A stretch of 64,000 nt of DNA from Vogesella urethralis (GTDB taxonomy: Bacteria; Pseudomonadota; Gammaproteobacteria; Burkholderiales; Chromobacteriaceae). Numbering within the stretch: position 1 is the first letter of the stretch; each line of letters begins with the position of its first letter. The notes under the pieces are model-generated. The model was given only the letters and a program-made list of their open reading frames with translations, was not told the origin of the DNA and searched no databases. Location of the stretch: the NCBI RefSeq assembly GCF_007644045.2, contig NZ_VMDW02000099.1, forward strand, positions 284,197 through 348,196, written 5' to 3'. Positions 55,817 to 64,000 of the stretch are shown here, one piece after another. The translations under genes and the position numbers were made by a program.

Positions 55817-56137
55817 ATGAGTGACTGTATTTTCTGCAAGATCGCCAAGGGCGAGATTCCGGCCAAGAAAGCCTACGAAGACGACGATGTGGTGGTATTC
55901 CACGATATCAACCCCAAGGCGGACGTGCACTTGTTGCTGATCCCCAAACTGCATGTAGAATCGCTGGCGCAGTGTGACATCCGCCACCAGCAGATACTGG
56001 GCAAACTGTTGCTGCTGGCGCCGGTACTGGCGGCTGAGCACGGCCTGGCGCAAGGTTTCAAGACGGCCATCAACACCGGTGTCGGTGGTGGCCAGGAAGT
56101 TTTCCACCTGCACGTACACGTGTACGGCAATCGATAA
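55817..56137 (+). CDS. hinT: HIT-family purine nucleoside phosphoramidase (HinT-like)
   Basis: 106 residues. The histidine-triad motif HLHVHVYG lies near the C-terminus, with CIFCKIAKGEIP at the start. It hydrolyses AMP-lysine and similar phosphoramidates. Located 12 bases after hisE, an arrangement common in betaproteobacteria (hisE-hinT-tatABC). Confidence 0.93.
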   Translation: MSDCIFCKIAKGEIPAKKAYEDDDVVVFHDINPKADVHLLLIPKLHVESLAQCDIRHQQILGKLLLLAPVLAAEHGLAQGFKTAINTGVGGGQEVFHLHVHVYGNR

Positions 56138-56172
56138 ATCCGGGTAGACATACCCGCCTTGTTTAGAGGTAG

Positions 56173-56370
<198 letters not shown>

Positions 56371-56385
56371 GCGCGGGCGGCCAAC

Positions 56386-56898
56386 GTGTTCGAAATCAGT
56401 TTTGGCGAGTTGCTGGTTATCGGTGCCGTGGCACTGGTGGTGCTGGGCCCGGAGCGGCTACCTACGGTGGCGCGTACCATCGGCGCCCTGGTTGGTCGCG
56501 CCCAGCGCTTTGTGGCGAGTGTGAAATCCGATATTCACCAGCAAAGCCAGATGGCTGGCCTGCATGAACTGAAGCAGGACATTCAGGACGCTGCCGATGC
56601 TTTCCGTACCCAGGTAGAACGTGAGGCGGCTGACGTGCGGCAGGTTGCGCAAGACATTTCCTACAGTGTCGAGCCGGTACAGCAAGCCGTGCAGGAAACC
56701 GTGGCAGACGTACAGCAGGCGGTACAGGCTGATGCGGACGACGATCATCGCATTGCCCCCGCCGACATGCTGGCTGCCGCCGGCATTGCCCCGGCCGAGC
56801 CTGCCGCCAAGGATGACGGCCAGCTCGACCTTTTCGCCCAGCCTGTCCCAGATGCCGCCACGCCGCTGGCGGCATCGTCTGCCGAGTCCCGTAGCTAA
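56386..56898 (+). CDS. tatB: Twin-arginine translocase subunit TatB
   Basis: 170 residues with a GTG start. N-terminal helix and hinge MFEISFGELLVIGAVALVVLGPERLPTVART identify TatB (conserved Glu and GPERLP), followed by a long amphipathic and acidic cytoplasmic tail. TatB binds TatC and receives twin-arginine signal peptides. A GCGGCCAA repeat overlaps the short tatA-tatB gap at 56377. Confidence 0.93.
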   Translation: MFEISFGELLVIGAVALVVLGPERLPTVARTIGALVGRAQRFVASVKSDIHQQSQMAGLHELKQDIQDAADAFRTQVEREAADVRQVAQDISYSVEPVQQAVQETVADVQQAVQADADDDHRIAPADMLAAAGIAPAEPAAKDDGQLDLFAQPVPDAATPLAASSAESRS

Positions 56899-56903
56899 TC
56901 TCC

Positions 56904-57635
56904 ATGGATCAACAACCTCTTCTGGCGCACCTGATCGAGCTGCGCAACCGGCTGGTGCGCATTGCTGGCGTTCTGCTGGTGGTGCTGCTGTGTCTGGTGC
57001 CGTGGGCCGGTGATGTCTATCACCTGTTTGCCAAACCGCTGATGGACGTGCTGCCGCAAAACAGCAGCATGATTGCCACCGAGGTCACCGCGCCGTTCTT
57101 CGTGCCGCTGAAGGTCACCATGCTGGTGGCGTTCCTGATCACTTTGCCGCATACGCTGTACCAGATCTGGGCCTTTGTGGCGCCGGGCCTCTACAACCAC
57201 GAAAAAAAGCTGATCGTGCCGCTGATCGTGACCAGCGTGGCGCTGTTTATGCTGGGTATGGCCTTTGCCTACTTTGCCGTCTTCCCGGTGGTGTTCGGCT
57301 TCATGAGTGCCCATACGCCGGAAGGTGTGGCGATGATGACCGATATCGACAAATACCTGTCGTTTGCCCTGGGCATGTTCGTTGCCTTTGGCGTGACCTT
57401 CGAGGTGCCGGTGATCGTACTGGTGCTGAACCGCATGGGGATTGTTTCCCTGACGCAATTGCGGGAAGGGCGCTCTTACGTGATTGTCGGCGCCTTCGTG
57501 GTTGCCGCCGTAGTGACACCACCGGATGTGCTGTCGCAGATCATGATGGCCATTCCGTTGTGGCTGCTGTACGAAGTCGGCATCGTGATGTCGATGCTGA
57601 TCAACAAGGAAAAAAACCATGCTGGGCCTGTCTGA
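56904..57635 (+). CDS. tatC: Twin-arginine translocase subunit TatC
   Basis: 243 residues with six membrane helices. Conserved LLAHLIELRNRLVR at the N-terminus and FAYFAVFPVVFGFM, the signature TatC region. It recognises the twin-arginine signal with TatB. Overlaps the following DUF2069 gene by 17 bases. Confidence 0.95.
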   Translation: MDQQPLLAHLIELRNRLVRIAGVLLVVLLCLVPWAGDVYHLFAKPLMDVLPQNSSMIATEVTAPFFVPLKVTMLVAFLITLPHTLYQIWAFVAPGLYNHEKKLIVPLIVTSVALFMLGMAFAYFAVFPVVFGFMSAHTPEGVAMMTDIDKYLSFALGMFVAFGVTFEVPVIVLVLNRMGIVSLTQLREGRSYVIVGAFVVAAVVTPPDVLSQIMMAIPLWLLYEVGIVMSMLINKEKNHAGPV

Positions 57636-57981
57636 CCCCCGTCCGTTTCACTGGGGGGCCGTTGCCAGTTTGCTGGCCCTGATTCTGCTGACGCTTGCCT
57701 GGGAGCTGTGGCTGGCGCCATTGCGACCGGGTGGTTCGTGGCTGGTCTTGAAAGCGGCTATCCTGTTGCTGCCGCTGATGGGTGTACTGAAGGAAAAGGT
57801 GTATACCTACCAGTGGTCCAGCATGTTTATCCTGGCGTTTTTCGGTGAGGGCGTGATGCGTGCCTGGGGGGATAGCGGCCTGTCACAACCGCTGGCCATG
57901 GCTGAAGTGGCACTGACGGTGCTCTATTTCACCAGTGTGGTGCTGTATGTCAGGGCCAAGCGCCTTCAGGCTGCCGCCTGA
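57619..57981 (+). CDS. DUF2069 membrane protein
   Basis: 120 residues with four hydrophobic helices; LKAAILLLPLMGVLKEKVYTYQWSSMFILAFFGEGVMRAW is characteristic of the DUF2069 family. Function unknown. It overlaps tatC, AAGGAAAA is the ribosome-binding site, and it ends the his-hinT-tat transcription unit before a terminator. Confidence 0.82.
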   Translation: MLGLSDPRPFHWGAVASLLALILLTLAWELWLAPLRPGGSWLVLKAAILLLPLMGVLKEKVYTYQWSSMFILAFFGEGVMRAWGDSGLSQPLAMAEVALTVLYFTSVVLYVRAKRLQAAA

Positions 57982-57998
57982 GCCTCGTTTTTTTATTC

Positions 57999-58022
57999 AA
58001 GAGCCAGCGTCTGCTGGCTCTT
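57999..58022 (+). terminator. Terminator after the tat/DUF2069 genes
   Basis: AAGAGCCAGC and GCTGGCTCTT pair around GTCT; GTTGT follows. It is preceded by a seven-base T run, so it may act in both directions. Confidence 0.8.
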
Positions 58023-58112
58023 GTTGTATGTGGTATTCGTTAGTCGAATTGGCAATACATTGTTAAAGATAAATCAAATGTTGCTTGCAGGTTTGGCAGG
58101 CCTTCCCGATAA

Positions 58113-58130
58113 TGTGTCACACGTGACACA
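58113..58130. promoter_or_regulatory. Inverted repeat upstream of the type I secretion genes
   Basis: TGTGTCAC-AC-GTGACACA, an 8-base perfect inverted repeat with a two-base centre, about 58 bases before the ABC gene start. It has the form of a transcription-factor site; TATAAC or GATACA downstream could be the -10. Confidence 0.55.
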
Positions 58131-58188
58131 TGCATCCCGGCGCGAAAATCTATAACGATACAGTACCGCTTCGCCTTGAAAAGAGCGT

Positions 58189-60357
58189 ATGGATAAACCA
58201 GACCAAAGCAACGCGGCCGCAAGTATTCCCCTGCGTGCCACTCATCTCGATCCCCTGCTGGATTGCCTGTTCGAACTCACTCGCCTGCACGGCATTACCA
58301 CCACCCGAGACTCCCTGGTGGCAGGTATTCCGATGGACGGCCAACGGCTCAGCCCGTCGATGTTTTCACGCGCCGCGCGCCGTGCTGGCCTGGCCTCGCG
58401 CGTGTTGCGTCGCCCGCTGAAACAGTTGCCGAACGCCTTGCTGCCGGCGGTGCTGATTCTGAACAACGACGATGCCTGCCTGCTACGCAAAGTCGACGAC
58501 GTGGGGTGCTTCCATATCAGCCCGGCCGAGCTGCCGGAGTCGGAACAGGTGATGACGCTGGATGAGCTGCAGGCCATTTACAGCGGCATCGTGATCGTGG
58601 TCAAGCCGCGTTTCCGCTTTGAAAAGCGCATCCCCGAATTGCAGCAGGCGCGCAGCGAACACTGGTTCTGGCACGCGGTGTTGCAAGGGCGGCCGTTGTA
58701 TCGTGACGCGCTGATCGCAGCCTTTTTCGTCAACTTTTTTGCCCTGGCTTTCCCCCTGTTCTCGATGAACGTGTATGACCGGGTAGTCCCCAATATGGCG
58801 TTCGATACGCTGTGGGTGCTGGCACTAGGGGTGGTGCTGATGCTGGTGTTCGACTTCGTGTTGAAGCTGACGCGGGGTTACCTGATTGATCTGGCCGGCA
58901 AGCGGGTTGACGTGCTGTTGTCGGCCCTGATTATGGAGCGGGTACTGGGTATCCGCATGGAGGCCCGCCCGGCGTCAGTGGGTGCCTTTGCGGCCAACCT
59001 GCGTGCATTCGAATCACTACGCGACTTCATCGCGTCGGCCACCATTACCACGCTGGTGGATGTGCCGTTTGCCTTGTTGTTCCTGCTGGTGATGCTGTGG
59101 ATTTCCCCGTGGATGGTGCTGCCGCCGCTGATTGCCATCATCCTGATGCTGTTGCTGGCCTTCATCGTACAAGCCAAGATGCAGGAGCTGTCAGAAAGCA
59201 CCTTCCGTGCGTCAGCGCAACGCAATGCACACCTGGTGGAAGGTCTGGTCGGTCTGGAGACGGTCAAGACCCTTGGGGCTGAAGGTGAGCTGCAAGGGCG
59301 CTGGGAAAAGGCCACACTGTTCCTGGCCCAGATTGGCACCCGCTTGAAGTTTCTTTCGGCGGTGACCATGAACTCCGCTGCTTTCATCCAGCAGGTGATG
59401 TCGGTGGCCATCCTGATATTGGGGGTGTACCTGATCAAGGAAGGCCAGACCTCGGTGGGGGGACTGATCGCCTGCACCATGCTGGCTGGCCGCGCTATCG
59501 CCCCGCTGGGTGCCGTAACCGGACTGATGACGCAGTACAACAATGCCAAGTCGTCCCTGACCTCGCTGGAAGGCCTGATGGCGCAGCCGGTGGAGCGCGA
59601 GAACGAAAGTACTTTCTTCCACCGCACGCATTTCAAGGGGGATATCGAATTCAGCAATGTCGACTTCACCTATCCCAACAGCCCGCTAGGGGCGCTGCAT
59701 AATGTGTCTTTCTCAATCAAGGCAGGTGAGCGTGTAGCCATTCTGGGGCGGGTAGGCTCTGGCAAATCCACCATCCAGAAGCTTGTAATGGGGCTGTACC
59801 AGGCGCAGCAAGGTGCGGTGCGCATCGACGGGATCAACGTGCAGCAGGTAGACCCGGCTGAGTTGCGGCGGCACGTCGGTTATGTATCGCAAGACCCGGT
59901 ACTGTTTTATGGCACCTTGCGTCAGAACATCAGTATGGGTCAGCCGCATGTACACGATGCCACCATTGCCGCCGCAGCCGAGATGGCTGGCCTGACCGAC
60001 TTCATCAACGCGCACCCCGACGGCTTCGATATGGTCATCGGCGAACGTGGCGAGTCATTGTCCGGCGGCCAACGCAAGGCCGTTACCATCGCCCGGGCGT
60101 TGCTGAATGCGCCGCCCATCCTGTTGCTGGACGAACCAACCAGCAATATGGACCACAGTACCGAAACAGCCATGAAGCGTACTTTCGAGAAGATTGTCAG
60201 CGGCAAGACGCTGATCCTGGTGACGCACCATACCTCCTTGCTAGATCTGGTAGACCGCATCATCGTCATCGACCAAGGGCGGATCCTGGCGGATGGCCCC
60301 AAACACGAGGTCGTTCAGGCCTTGCAACAGGGCAAGATCGGGAGGGCGCAAGCATGA
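58189..60357 (+). CDS. Type I secretion permease/ATPase, LapB-like
   Basis: 722 residues: an N-terminal degenerate C39 peptidase-like domain (about 20-140), a six-helix ABC exporter domain (about 165-450), and a nucleotide-binding domain with Walker A ILGRVGSGKST near 515-525, signature LSGGQRKAVTIARALL and Walker B ILLLDEPTSNMD. Such proteins export large RTX or Bap/LapA-type adhesins to the cell surface with an HlyD adaptor and TolC-like outer-membrane protein. The adaptor gene overlaps it (ATGA), and the adhesin follows 4 kb downstream. The TolC-like partner is not in the window. Confidence 0.92.
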   Translation: MDKPDQSNAAASIPLRATHLDPLLDCLFELTRLHGITTTRDSLVAGIPMDGQRLSPSMFSRAARRAGLASRVLRRPLKQLPNALLPAVLILNNDDACLLRKVDDVGCFHISPAELPESEQVMTLDELQAIYSGIVIVVKPRFRFEKRIPELQQARSEHWFWHAVLQGRPLYRDALIAAFFVNFFALAFPLFSMNVYDRVVPNMAFDTLWVLALGVVLMLVFDFVLKLTRGYLIDLAGKRVDVLLSALIMERVLGIRMEARPASVGAFAANLRAFESLRDFIASATITTLVDVPFALLFLLVMLWISPWMVLPPLIAIILMLLLAFIVQAKMQELSESTFRASAQRNAHLVEGLVGLETVKTLGAEGELQGRWEKATLFLAQIGTRLKFLSAVTMNSAAFIQQVMSVAILILGVYLIKEGQTSVGGLIACTMLAGRAIAPLGAVTGLMTQYNNAKSSLTSLEGLMAQPVERENESTFFHRTHFKGDIEFSNVDFTYPNSPLGALHNVSFSIKAGERVAILGRVGSGKSTIQKLVMGLYQAQQGAVRIDGINVQQVDPAELRRHVGYVSQDPVLFYGTLRQNISMGQPHVHDATIAAAAEMAGLTDFINAHPDGFDMVIGERGESLSGGQRKAVTIARALLNAPPILLLDEPTSNMDHSTETAMKRTFEKIVSGKTLILVTHHTSLLDLVDRIIVIDQGRILADGPKHEVVQALQQGKIGRAQA

Positions 60358-61751
60358 ACTGGCTGCTGACCCGACTGGAGAAACTGCGTCACTCCACCAA
60401 CCCGTTGATCCAGAAACTGCTGGGTTGGTCTTCCGCAGAAGATTTGCAGGATCGCCAGGATTTCGCCTCCGATGCCGAGTGGGCCATTCTGACGCAGGAC
60501 CCGCGTCGTCCGCGCTTGTTCATCTGGACGATCGGCCTGTTCATCGTGACGGCCTTGATCTGGTCGTCGCTGGCCACGCTGGATGAAGTGGCACGCGGAG
60601 ACGGCAAAGTGGTACCCACCAGCCAGATCCAGCATCTGCAAAGCCTGGATGGCGGCGTGGTGTCCAAAATTCTGGTGAAAGAGGGCGATATTGTCGAACG
60701 CGGCCAACTGTTACTGCAGGTAGACAATACCCGTTTCGTTTCTTCACTCAATGAAAACCAGTCGCAGCTGATTTCGCTGCAGGCCAAGGCTTCGCGCCTG
60801 CGTGCACTGGCCGAAGGCCGGCCGTTTTCCTTGCCTCCAGATGTGTCGACAAAAGCACCGGAAATTGCGCGTCAGGAAATGGACCTTTATCAGTCCAAAC
60901 GCATGGAACTGGAGGCGAATCTTTCTATTGCCCGCCAGCAGTTGTCGCAGCGTACGCAAGAGCTGAATGAGGCACGTGCCCGCCGTGATCAGGCTAATCA
61001 GGGTCTGGAGCTGACCCAGCGTGAGCTGAATGTGACTCGCCCGCTGCTCAAATCCGGCGCCGTATCCGAGGTGGATATCTTGCGACTGGAACGCGATGTG
61101 TCGCGCTATCGCGGCGAGCGGGACATGTCGAATGCCCAGGTACCGAAAATCCAGTCCGCCATCAGCGAGGCATCGCGCAAGATTCAGGAGGTGGAGCTGG
61201 CTTTCCGCAACCAGGCCAGTACCGAGTTGTCCGAAACGCTGGCCAAGCTCAGTACTTTGGGGGCCGGTAATGCCGCGCTGCAAGACAAGGTAAAACTCAC
61301 GGAAGTGCGTTCGCCTGTGCGTGGTGAGGTCAAACGTCTGCTAGTGAATACCGTGGGCGGTGTGGTGCAGCCGGGGCGCGACATCCTCGAAATCGTGCCA
61401 CTGGATGAATCGCTGATTATCGAAGCCAAAGTATCGCCGCGGGATATTGCCTTCCTGCACCCGGGGCAACGCGTTTTCGTTCGCTTTACTGCCTATGACT
61501 CCACCATCTACGGCGGGCTTAAAGGATCATTGCAGCAAATCGGTGCCGACTCCATTACCGATGAAAAAGGCAATACTTATTATGTTGTGCGTGTTAAGAC
61601 GGATACGTCACATTTAGGTACGCAAGGTAAATTGCCCATCATTCCGGGGATGACAGCTGAAGTGGATATTATTACCGGCAATAAGAGCGTTCTTAATTAT
61701 TTGCTGAAGCCGGTTCTGCGTGCCAAGGCACAGGCACTGAGTGAGCGATAA
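60354..61751 (+). CDS. HlyD-family secretion adaptor, LapC-like
   Basis: 465 residues. One membrane helix near residue 50 (LFIWTIGLFIVTALIWSSL), a barrel-hybrid domain (ARGDGKVVPTSQIQHLQSLDGGVV) and a long coiled-coil hairpin (about 125-310), ending in the barrel with VEVDIITG-type residues (MTAEVDIITGNKSVL). It links the inner-membrane ATPase to the outer-membrane channel in type I secretion. Overlaps the ATPase gene by four bases. Confidence 0.92.
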   Translation: MNWLLTRLEKLRHSTNPLIQKLLGWSSAEDLQDRQDFASDAEWAILTQDPRRPRLFIWTIGLFIVTALIWSSLATLDEVARGDGKVVPTSQIQHLQSLDGGVVSKILVKEGDIVERGQLLLQVDNTRFVSSLNENQSQLISLQAKASRLRALAEGRPFSLPPDVSTKAPEIARQEMDLYQSKRMELEANLSIARQQLSQRTQELNEARARRDQANQGLELTQRELNVTRPLLKSGAVSEVDILRLERDVSRYRGERDMSNAQVPKIQSAISEASRKIQEVELAFRNQASTELSETLAKLSTLGAGNAALQDKVKLTEVRSPVRGEVKRLLVNTVGGVVQPGRDILEIVPLDESLIIEAKVSPRDIAFLHPGQRVFVRFTAYDSTIYGGLKGSLQQIGADSITDEKGNTYYVVRVKTDTSHLGTQGKLPIIPGMTAEVDIITGNKSVLNYLLKPVLRAKAQALSER

Positions 61752-61754
61752 TAA

Positions 61755-62354
61755 ATGTATACCATACTGATTTCCTCCAGCATTTCCTTGCAAGAGCATT
61801 TGTCAGAAGCTTTGGGTTCTTTTATTGAAATTCATCACTCACTATGGCACTTCGCTGCAGAAGCCAAATTGAATGCCGGTGATGTGACCTGGGTGGATGC
61901 CGATAATCAGGACCCGGAGCTGATTGCTCGCTTGTGCCGGGGTGATTTCGGCCAAGTCCGGGTTATCGTGATGAGCAGCACGCCTAGCGATGCTGCCGCA
62001 GTCGAGTGGCTAGGCAAAGGGGCTGCCGGTTACCTGCATGCTTTTTCGGCGCCTGACACCTTGCGTCAAACCATGTCGGTTGTTGCCTCTGGTGGCTTAT
62101 GGGTCGGGGTTGGCCTGATGCAGCAGCTGTGCGCGCGCTTTGGGCAGCTTAGCAAGCCGGCTCATCCGTTGCTGGCACAACTGACTGAGCGCGAGCGTGA
62201 AGTAATCCAGTATCTGAAAACCGGCATGAGTAATAAATCTATCGCAAAACAAATGGATATATCGGAGCGCACGGTAAAAGCCCATTTGACTGCAATATTC
62301 GTAAAATTCGATGTGACAGATAGGATACAGCTTTTATTGAAATTGGCGGTATAG
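61755..62354 (+). CDS. LuxR-type regulator with degenerate receiver domain
   Basis: 199 residues. The C-terminal LuxR helix-turn-helix is clear (LTEREREVIQYLKTGMSNKSIAKQMDISERTVKAHLTAIFVKF). The N-terminal receiver-like domain lacks the usual acidic pair after strand 1 (ILISSS) and the conserved lysine (GYLHAFS), so phosphorylation is doubtful. Regulators of this type lie next to Lap/Bap-type adhesin operons. It sits between the secretion genes and the adhesin and probably regulates one of them. Confidence 0.85.
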   Translation: MYTILISSSISLQEHLSEALGSFIEIHHSLWHFAAEAKLNAGDVTWVDADNQDPELIARLCRGDFGQVRVIVMSSTPSDAAAVEWLGKGAAGYLHAFSAPDTLRQTMSVVASGGLWVGVGLMQQLCARFGQLSKPAHPLLAQLTEREREVIQYLKTGMSNKSIAKQMDISERTVKAHLTAIFVKFDVTDRIQLLLKLAV

Positions 62355-62386
62355 ATAAAAATTGCCCTTTGGTACAATAGGGATTG

Positions 62387-62440
62387 GATAAAAAGCCCCA
62401 TTACATTGCAGTATCACAACAATGTAATGGGGCTTTTATC
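62387..62440 (+). promoter_or_regulatory. Long hairpin abutting the adhesin start codon
   Basis: The arms 62387-62408 and 62420-62440 form a 21-bp stem with one bulged A and an 11-base loop. The 3' arm contains the Shine-Dalgarno-like TGGGGC and ends at the base before the ATG (62441). TACAAT at 62373-62378 could be the -10 of a promoter whose transcript would begin at the hairpin. The structure should hide the ribosome-binding site or act as an attenuator. Confidence 0.75.
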
Positions 62441-64000
62441 ATGGCTGATACCACAAACGCACAAGGCAAGGTTGTTGCTATTTCTGGCCAGATTCTGGCG
62501 GTATCGCCGGATGGTAGCCGCCGTATCCTGAAACTGGGCGATAGCATTGCGATAGGGGAGCGCCTGCTGGTGGCAGATGGCGCCTATATCGAAGTGCAAG
62601 GGAGTAACGGCAATATCCTGCGTGTTGCCGACGAGCGTAATATCCTGTTTACCGAAGAAGTCTTTCTTGCAACAGAAGACCCCACTACCACTACCATTGC
62701 GCCATTGAGCAATGACACCAATGCCGTGTTGGCCGCATTGGCGCAAGGGCAAGACCCGTTGCAAGATCTGGAAGCTACCGCAGCGGGGCTGAATGCGGGC
62801 GCCGCAGATGATGGTGGTATCAGTTTTGTACGCATTGCTCGAGTAGCCGAAACCATTCAAGGGCTCACGCTCAGTAGCGAAAGTCCGTTGAGTCTGGGTA
62901 GTACCCTGGTGGTGGTCGACGACGATGCCCTGCCGGAGACCACGCCCCCCGCTTTGACCGTTGCGCTCGACCCGGCCAGCGACAGCGGCACTAAAGGTGA
63001 TGGCATTACCAACGACAGTACGCCCACGATCGGCGGTACTGGTGAGCCGGGCAACACCATCACCATTACCACGCCAACCGGCGAAAGCATCACTACTACC
63101 GTCAAACCGGATGGCACCTGGACTGCGACGCCGACCCAGCCGCTGCCCGATGGCAACAACACCATCAGCGTGAAAGCCACCGATCCTGCCGGCAATAGCA
63201 GCACCAGCAGTGTACCGGTGACCGTCGACACCACACCGCCTGCCGTCACCGCCAAACTCGACCCGGCCAGCGACAGCGGCACTAAAGGTGATGGCATTAC
63301 CAACGACAATACGCCGACGATCAGCGGCACCGGTAGTGCTGGCGACACCATCACCATTACCACGCCAACCGGCGAAAGCATCACTACTACCGTGAAACCG
63401 GACGGTACCTGGACGGCGACGCCGACCCAGCCGCTGCCCGATGGCAACAACACCATCAGCGTGAAAGCCACCGATCCTGCCGGCAATAGCAGTACCAGCA
63501 GCGTACCGGTGACCGTCGACACCACACCGCCTGCCGTCACCGCCAAACTCGACCCGAGCAGCGATAGCGGTACCCAAGGCGACGGCATCACCAACGACAA
63601 TACGCCGACGATCAGCGGCACCGGCAGTGCTGGCGACACCATTACCATTACCACGCCAACCGGCGAAAGCATCACTACTACCGTCAAACCGGACGGCACC
63701 TGGATGGCGACGCCGACTCAGCCGCTGCCCGATGGGAACAACACCATCAGCGTGAAAGCCACCGATCCTGCCGGCAATAGCAGCACCAGCAGCGTACCGG
63801 TGACCGTCGACACCACACCGCCTGCCGTCACCGCCAAGCTCGACCCGAGCAGCGACAGTGGTAGCAAGGGTGATGGCATTACCAACGACAATACACCGAC
63901 GATCAGCGGCACCGGTAGTGCTGGCGACACCATCACCATTACCACGCCAACCGGCGAAAGCATCACTACTACCGTCAAACCGGACGGCACCTGGACGGCG
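62441..64000 (+). CDS. Giant LapA/BapA-type surface adhesin, 3' end beyond the window
   Basis: The plus-strand frame is open from ATG 62441 to the window end (520 codons, no stop). Residues 1-80 form a retention-module-like start (VVAISGQILAVSPDGSRRILKLGDSIAIGERLL), as in LapA. Residues 113-116 are TAAG, matching the LapG cleavage motif, preceded and followed by flexible sequence. From about residue 176 there are 97-residue Ig-like repeats (GDGITNDNTPTISGTGSAG...TTPTGESITTTVKPDGTWTATP). Expected: exported by the type I system upstream and held at the outer membrane until cleaved. Calcium-binding RTX and C-terminal secretion signal would lie beyond the edge. Confidence 0.9.
   Translation, partial: MADTTNAQGKVVAISGQILAVSPDGSRRILKLGDSIAIGERLLVADGAYIEVQGSNGNILRVADERNILFTEEVFLATEDPTTTTIAPLSNDTNAVLAALAQGQDPLQDLEATAAGLNAGAADDGGISFVRIARVAETIQGLTLSSESPLSLGSTLVVVDDDALPETTPPALTVALDPASDSGTKGDGITNDSTPTIGGTGEPGNTITITTPTGESITTTVKPDGTWTATPTQPLPDGNNTISVKATDPAGNSSTSSVPVTVDTTPPAVTAKLDPASDSGTKGDGITNDNTPTISGTGSAGDTITITTPTGESITTTVKPDGTWTATPTQPLPDGNNTISVKATDPAGNSSTSSVPVTVDTTPPAVTAKLDPSSDSGTQGDGITNDNTPTISGTGSAGDTITITTPTGESITTTVKPDGTWMATPTQPLPDGNNTISVKATDPAGNSSTSSVPVTVDTTPPAVTAKLDPSSDSGSKGDGITNDNTPTISGTGSAGDTITITTPTGESITTTVKPDGTWTA
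62966..64000 (+). repeat. Tandem 291-bp repeats in the adhesin
   Basis: Copies begin at about 62966, 63257, 63548 and 63839, exactly 291 bases (97 codons) apart; the last is cut off by the window. They are nearly identical at the DNA level, differing at a few bases, which indicates recent duplication or gene conversion. Confidence 0.92.

Noticed and set aside
62414..63990. Long minus-strand open frames opposite the adhesin
   Set aside because: They are shadows of the repeats. The plus-strand frame from 62441 has the recognisable retention module and Ig-like repeats.
62966..64000. CRISPR array in the repeat region
   Set aside because: The units are 291 bases of continuous coding sequence with no short repeat/spacer alternation; they are protein repeats.

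Overview
The window looks like chromosome from a GC-rich betaproteobacterium of the order Neisseriales, most likely family Chromobacteriaceae (Vogesella/Chromobacterium-like). The evidence is the block hisG-hisD...hisC-hisB-hisH-hisA-hisF-hisI-hisE-hinT-tatA-tatB-tatC, the ilvI-ilvH-ilvC / pssA / leuA neighbourhood, a short-form HisG, and genes such as phoB-phoR, proS plus a lytic transglycosylase, and kup. Assignment rests on gene content and order only. I saw no rRNA, tRNA, CRISPR array, insertion sequence or prophage.

Layout: 1-2.3 kb, the end of a CtlX-like hydrolase and a BetT-like osmolyte transporter. 2.7-5 kb, phoB-phoR with a Pho box and a Dabb protein. 5.3-15.4 kb, metabolic and housekeeping genes: transaldolase, a small outer-membrane barrel protein, SDR, LysR regulator, hemerythrin, a GNAT-AmpD fusion, bestrophin, a DMT exporter, kup and a binding protein. 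15.4-23.4 kb (minus strand), an amino-sugar uptake locus: binding protein, two permeases, nagZ, ABC ATPase, porin, nagK. 24-26 kb, a lower-GC KAP P-loop NTPase standing alone. 26-29 kb, proS, lytic transglycosylase, RDD protein. 29-43 kb, branched-chain amino-acid genes interrupted by an exporter/AraC pair and by an iron-siderophore locus (AraC, two exported esterases, TonB receptor). 43-47 kb, lipoprotein, bioD, oxidase assembly factors (Cox11, SURF1, Sco) with a tiny membrane ORF. 47-58 kb, ycgR, the his genes (split by an unrelated binding protein), hinT and tat. 58-64 kb, a Lap-type adhesin system: type I secretion ATPase, adaptor, LuxR regulator and the start of a giant repeat adhesin that runs off the right edge on the plus strand.

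Genes that appear to work together: the amino-sugar operon imports GlcNAc-containing oligosaccharides, cleaves them in the cytoplasm (NagZ) and phosphorylates the product (NagK). The siderophore locus imports a ferric ester-type siderophore and hydrolyses it in the periplasm. The Lap-type genes export a cell-surface adhesin.

The most striking signal belongs to no gene. An 8-base core GCGGCCAA (extended consensus TGCGGCCAACC) occurs about 55 times in both orientations, roughly once per 1.2 kb. It is frequent between genes and twice forms inverted pairs that make hairpins. This is how DNA uptake sequences behave in Neisseriaceae, but the sequence is different. Other points of note are a long hairpin abutting the adhesin start codon, a helix-turn-helix-like extension on LeuA, a GNAT-AmpD fusion, and helically phased ACCA/TGGT repeats upstream of the amino-sugar operon.
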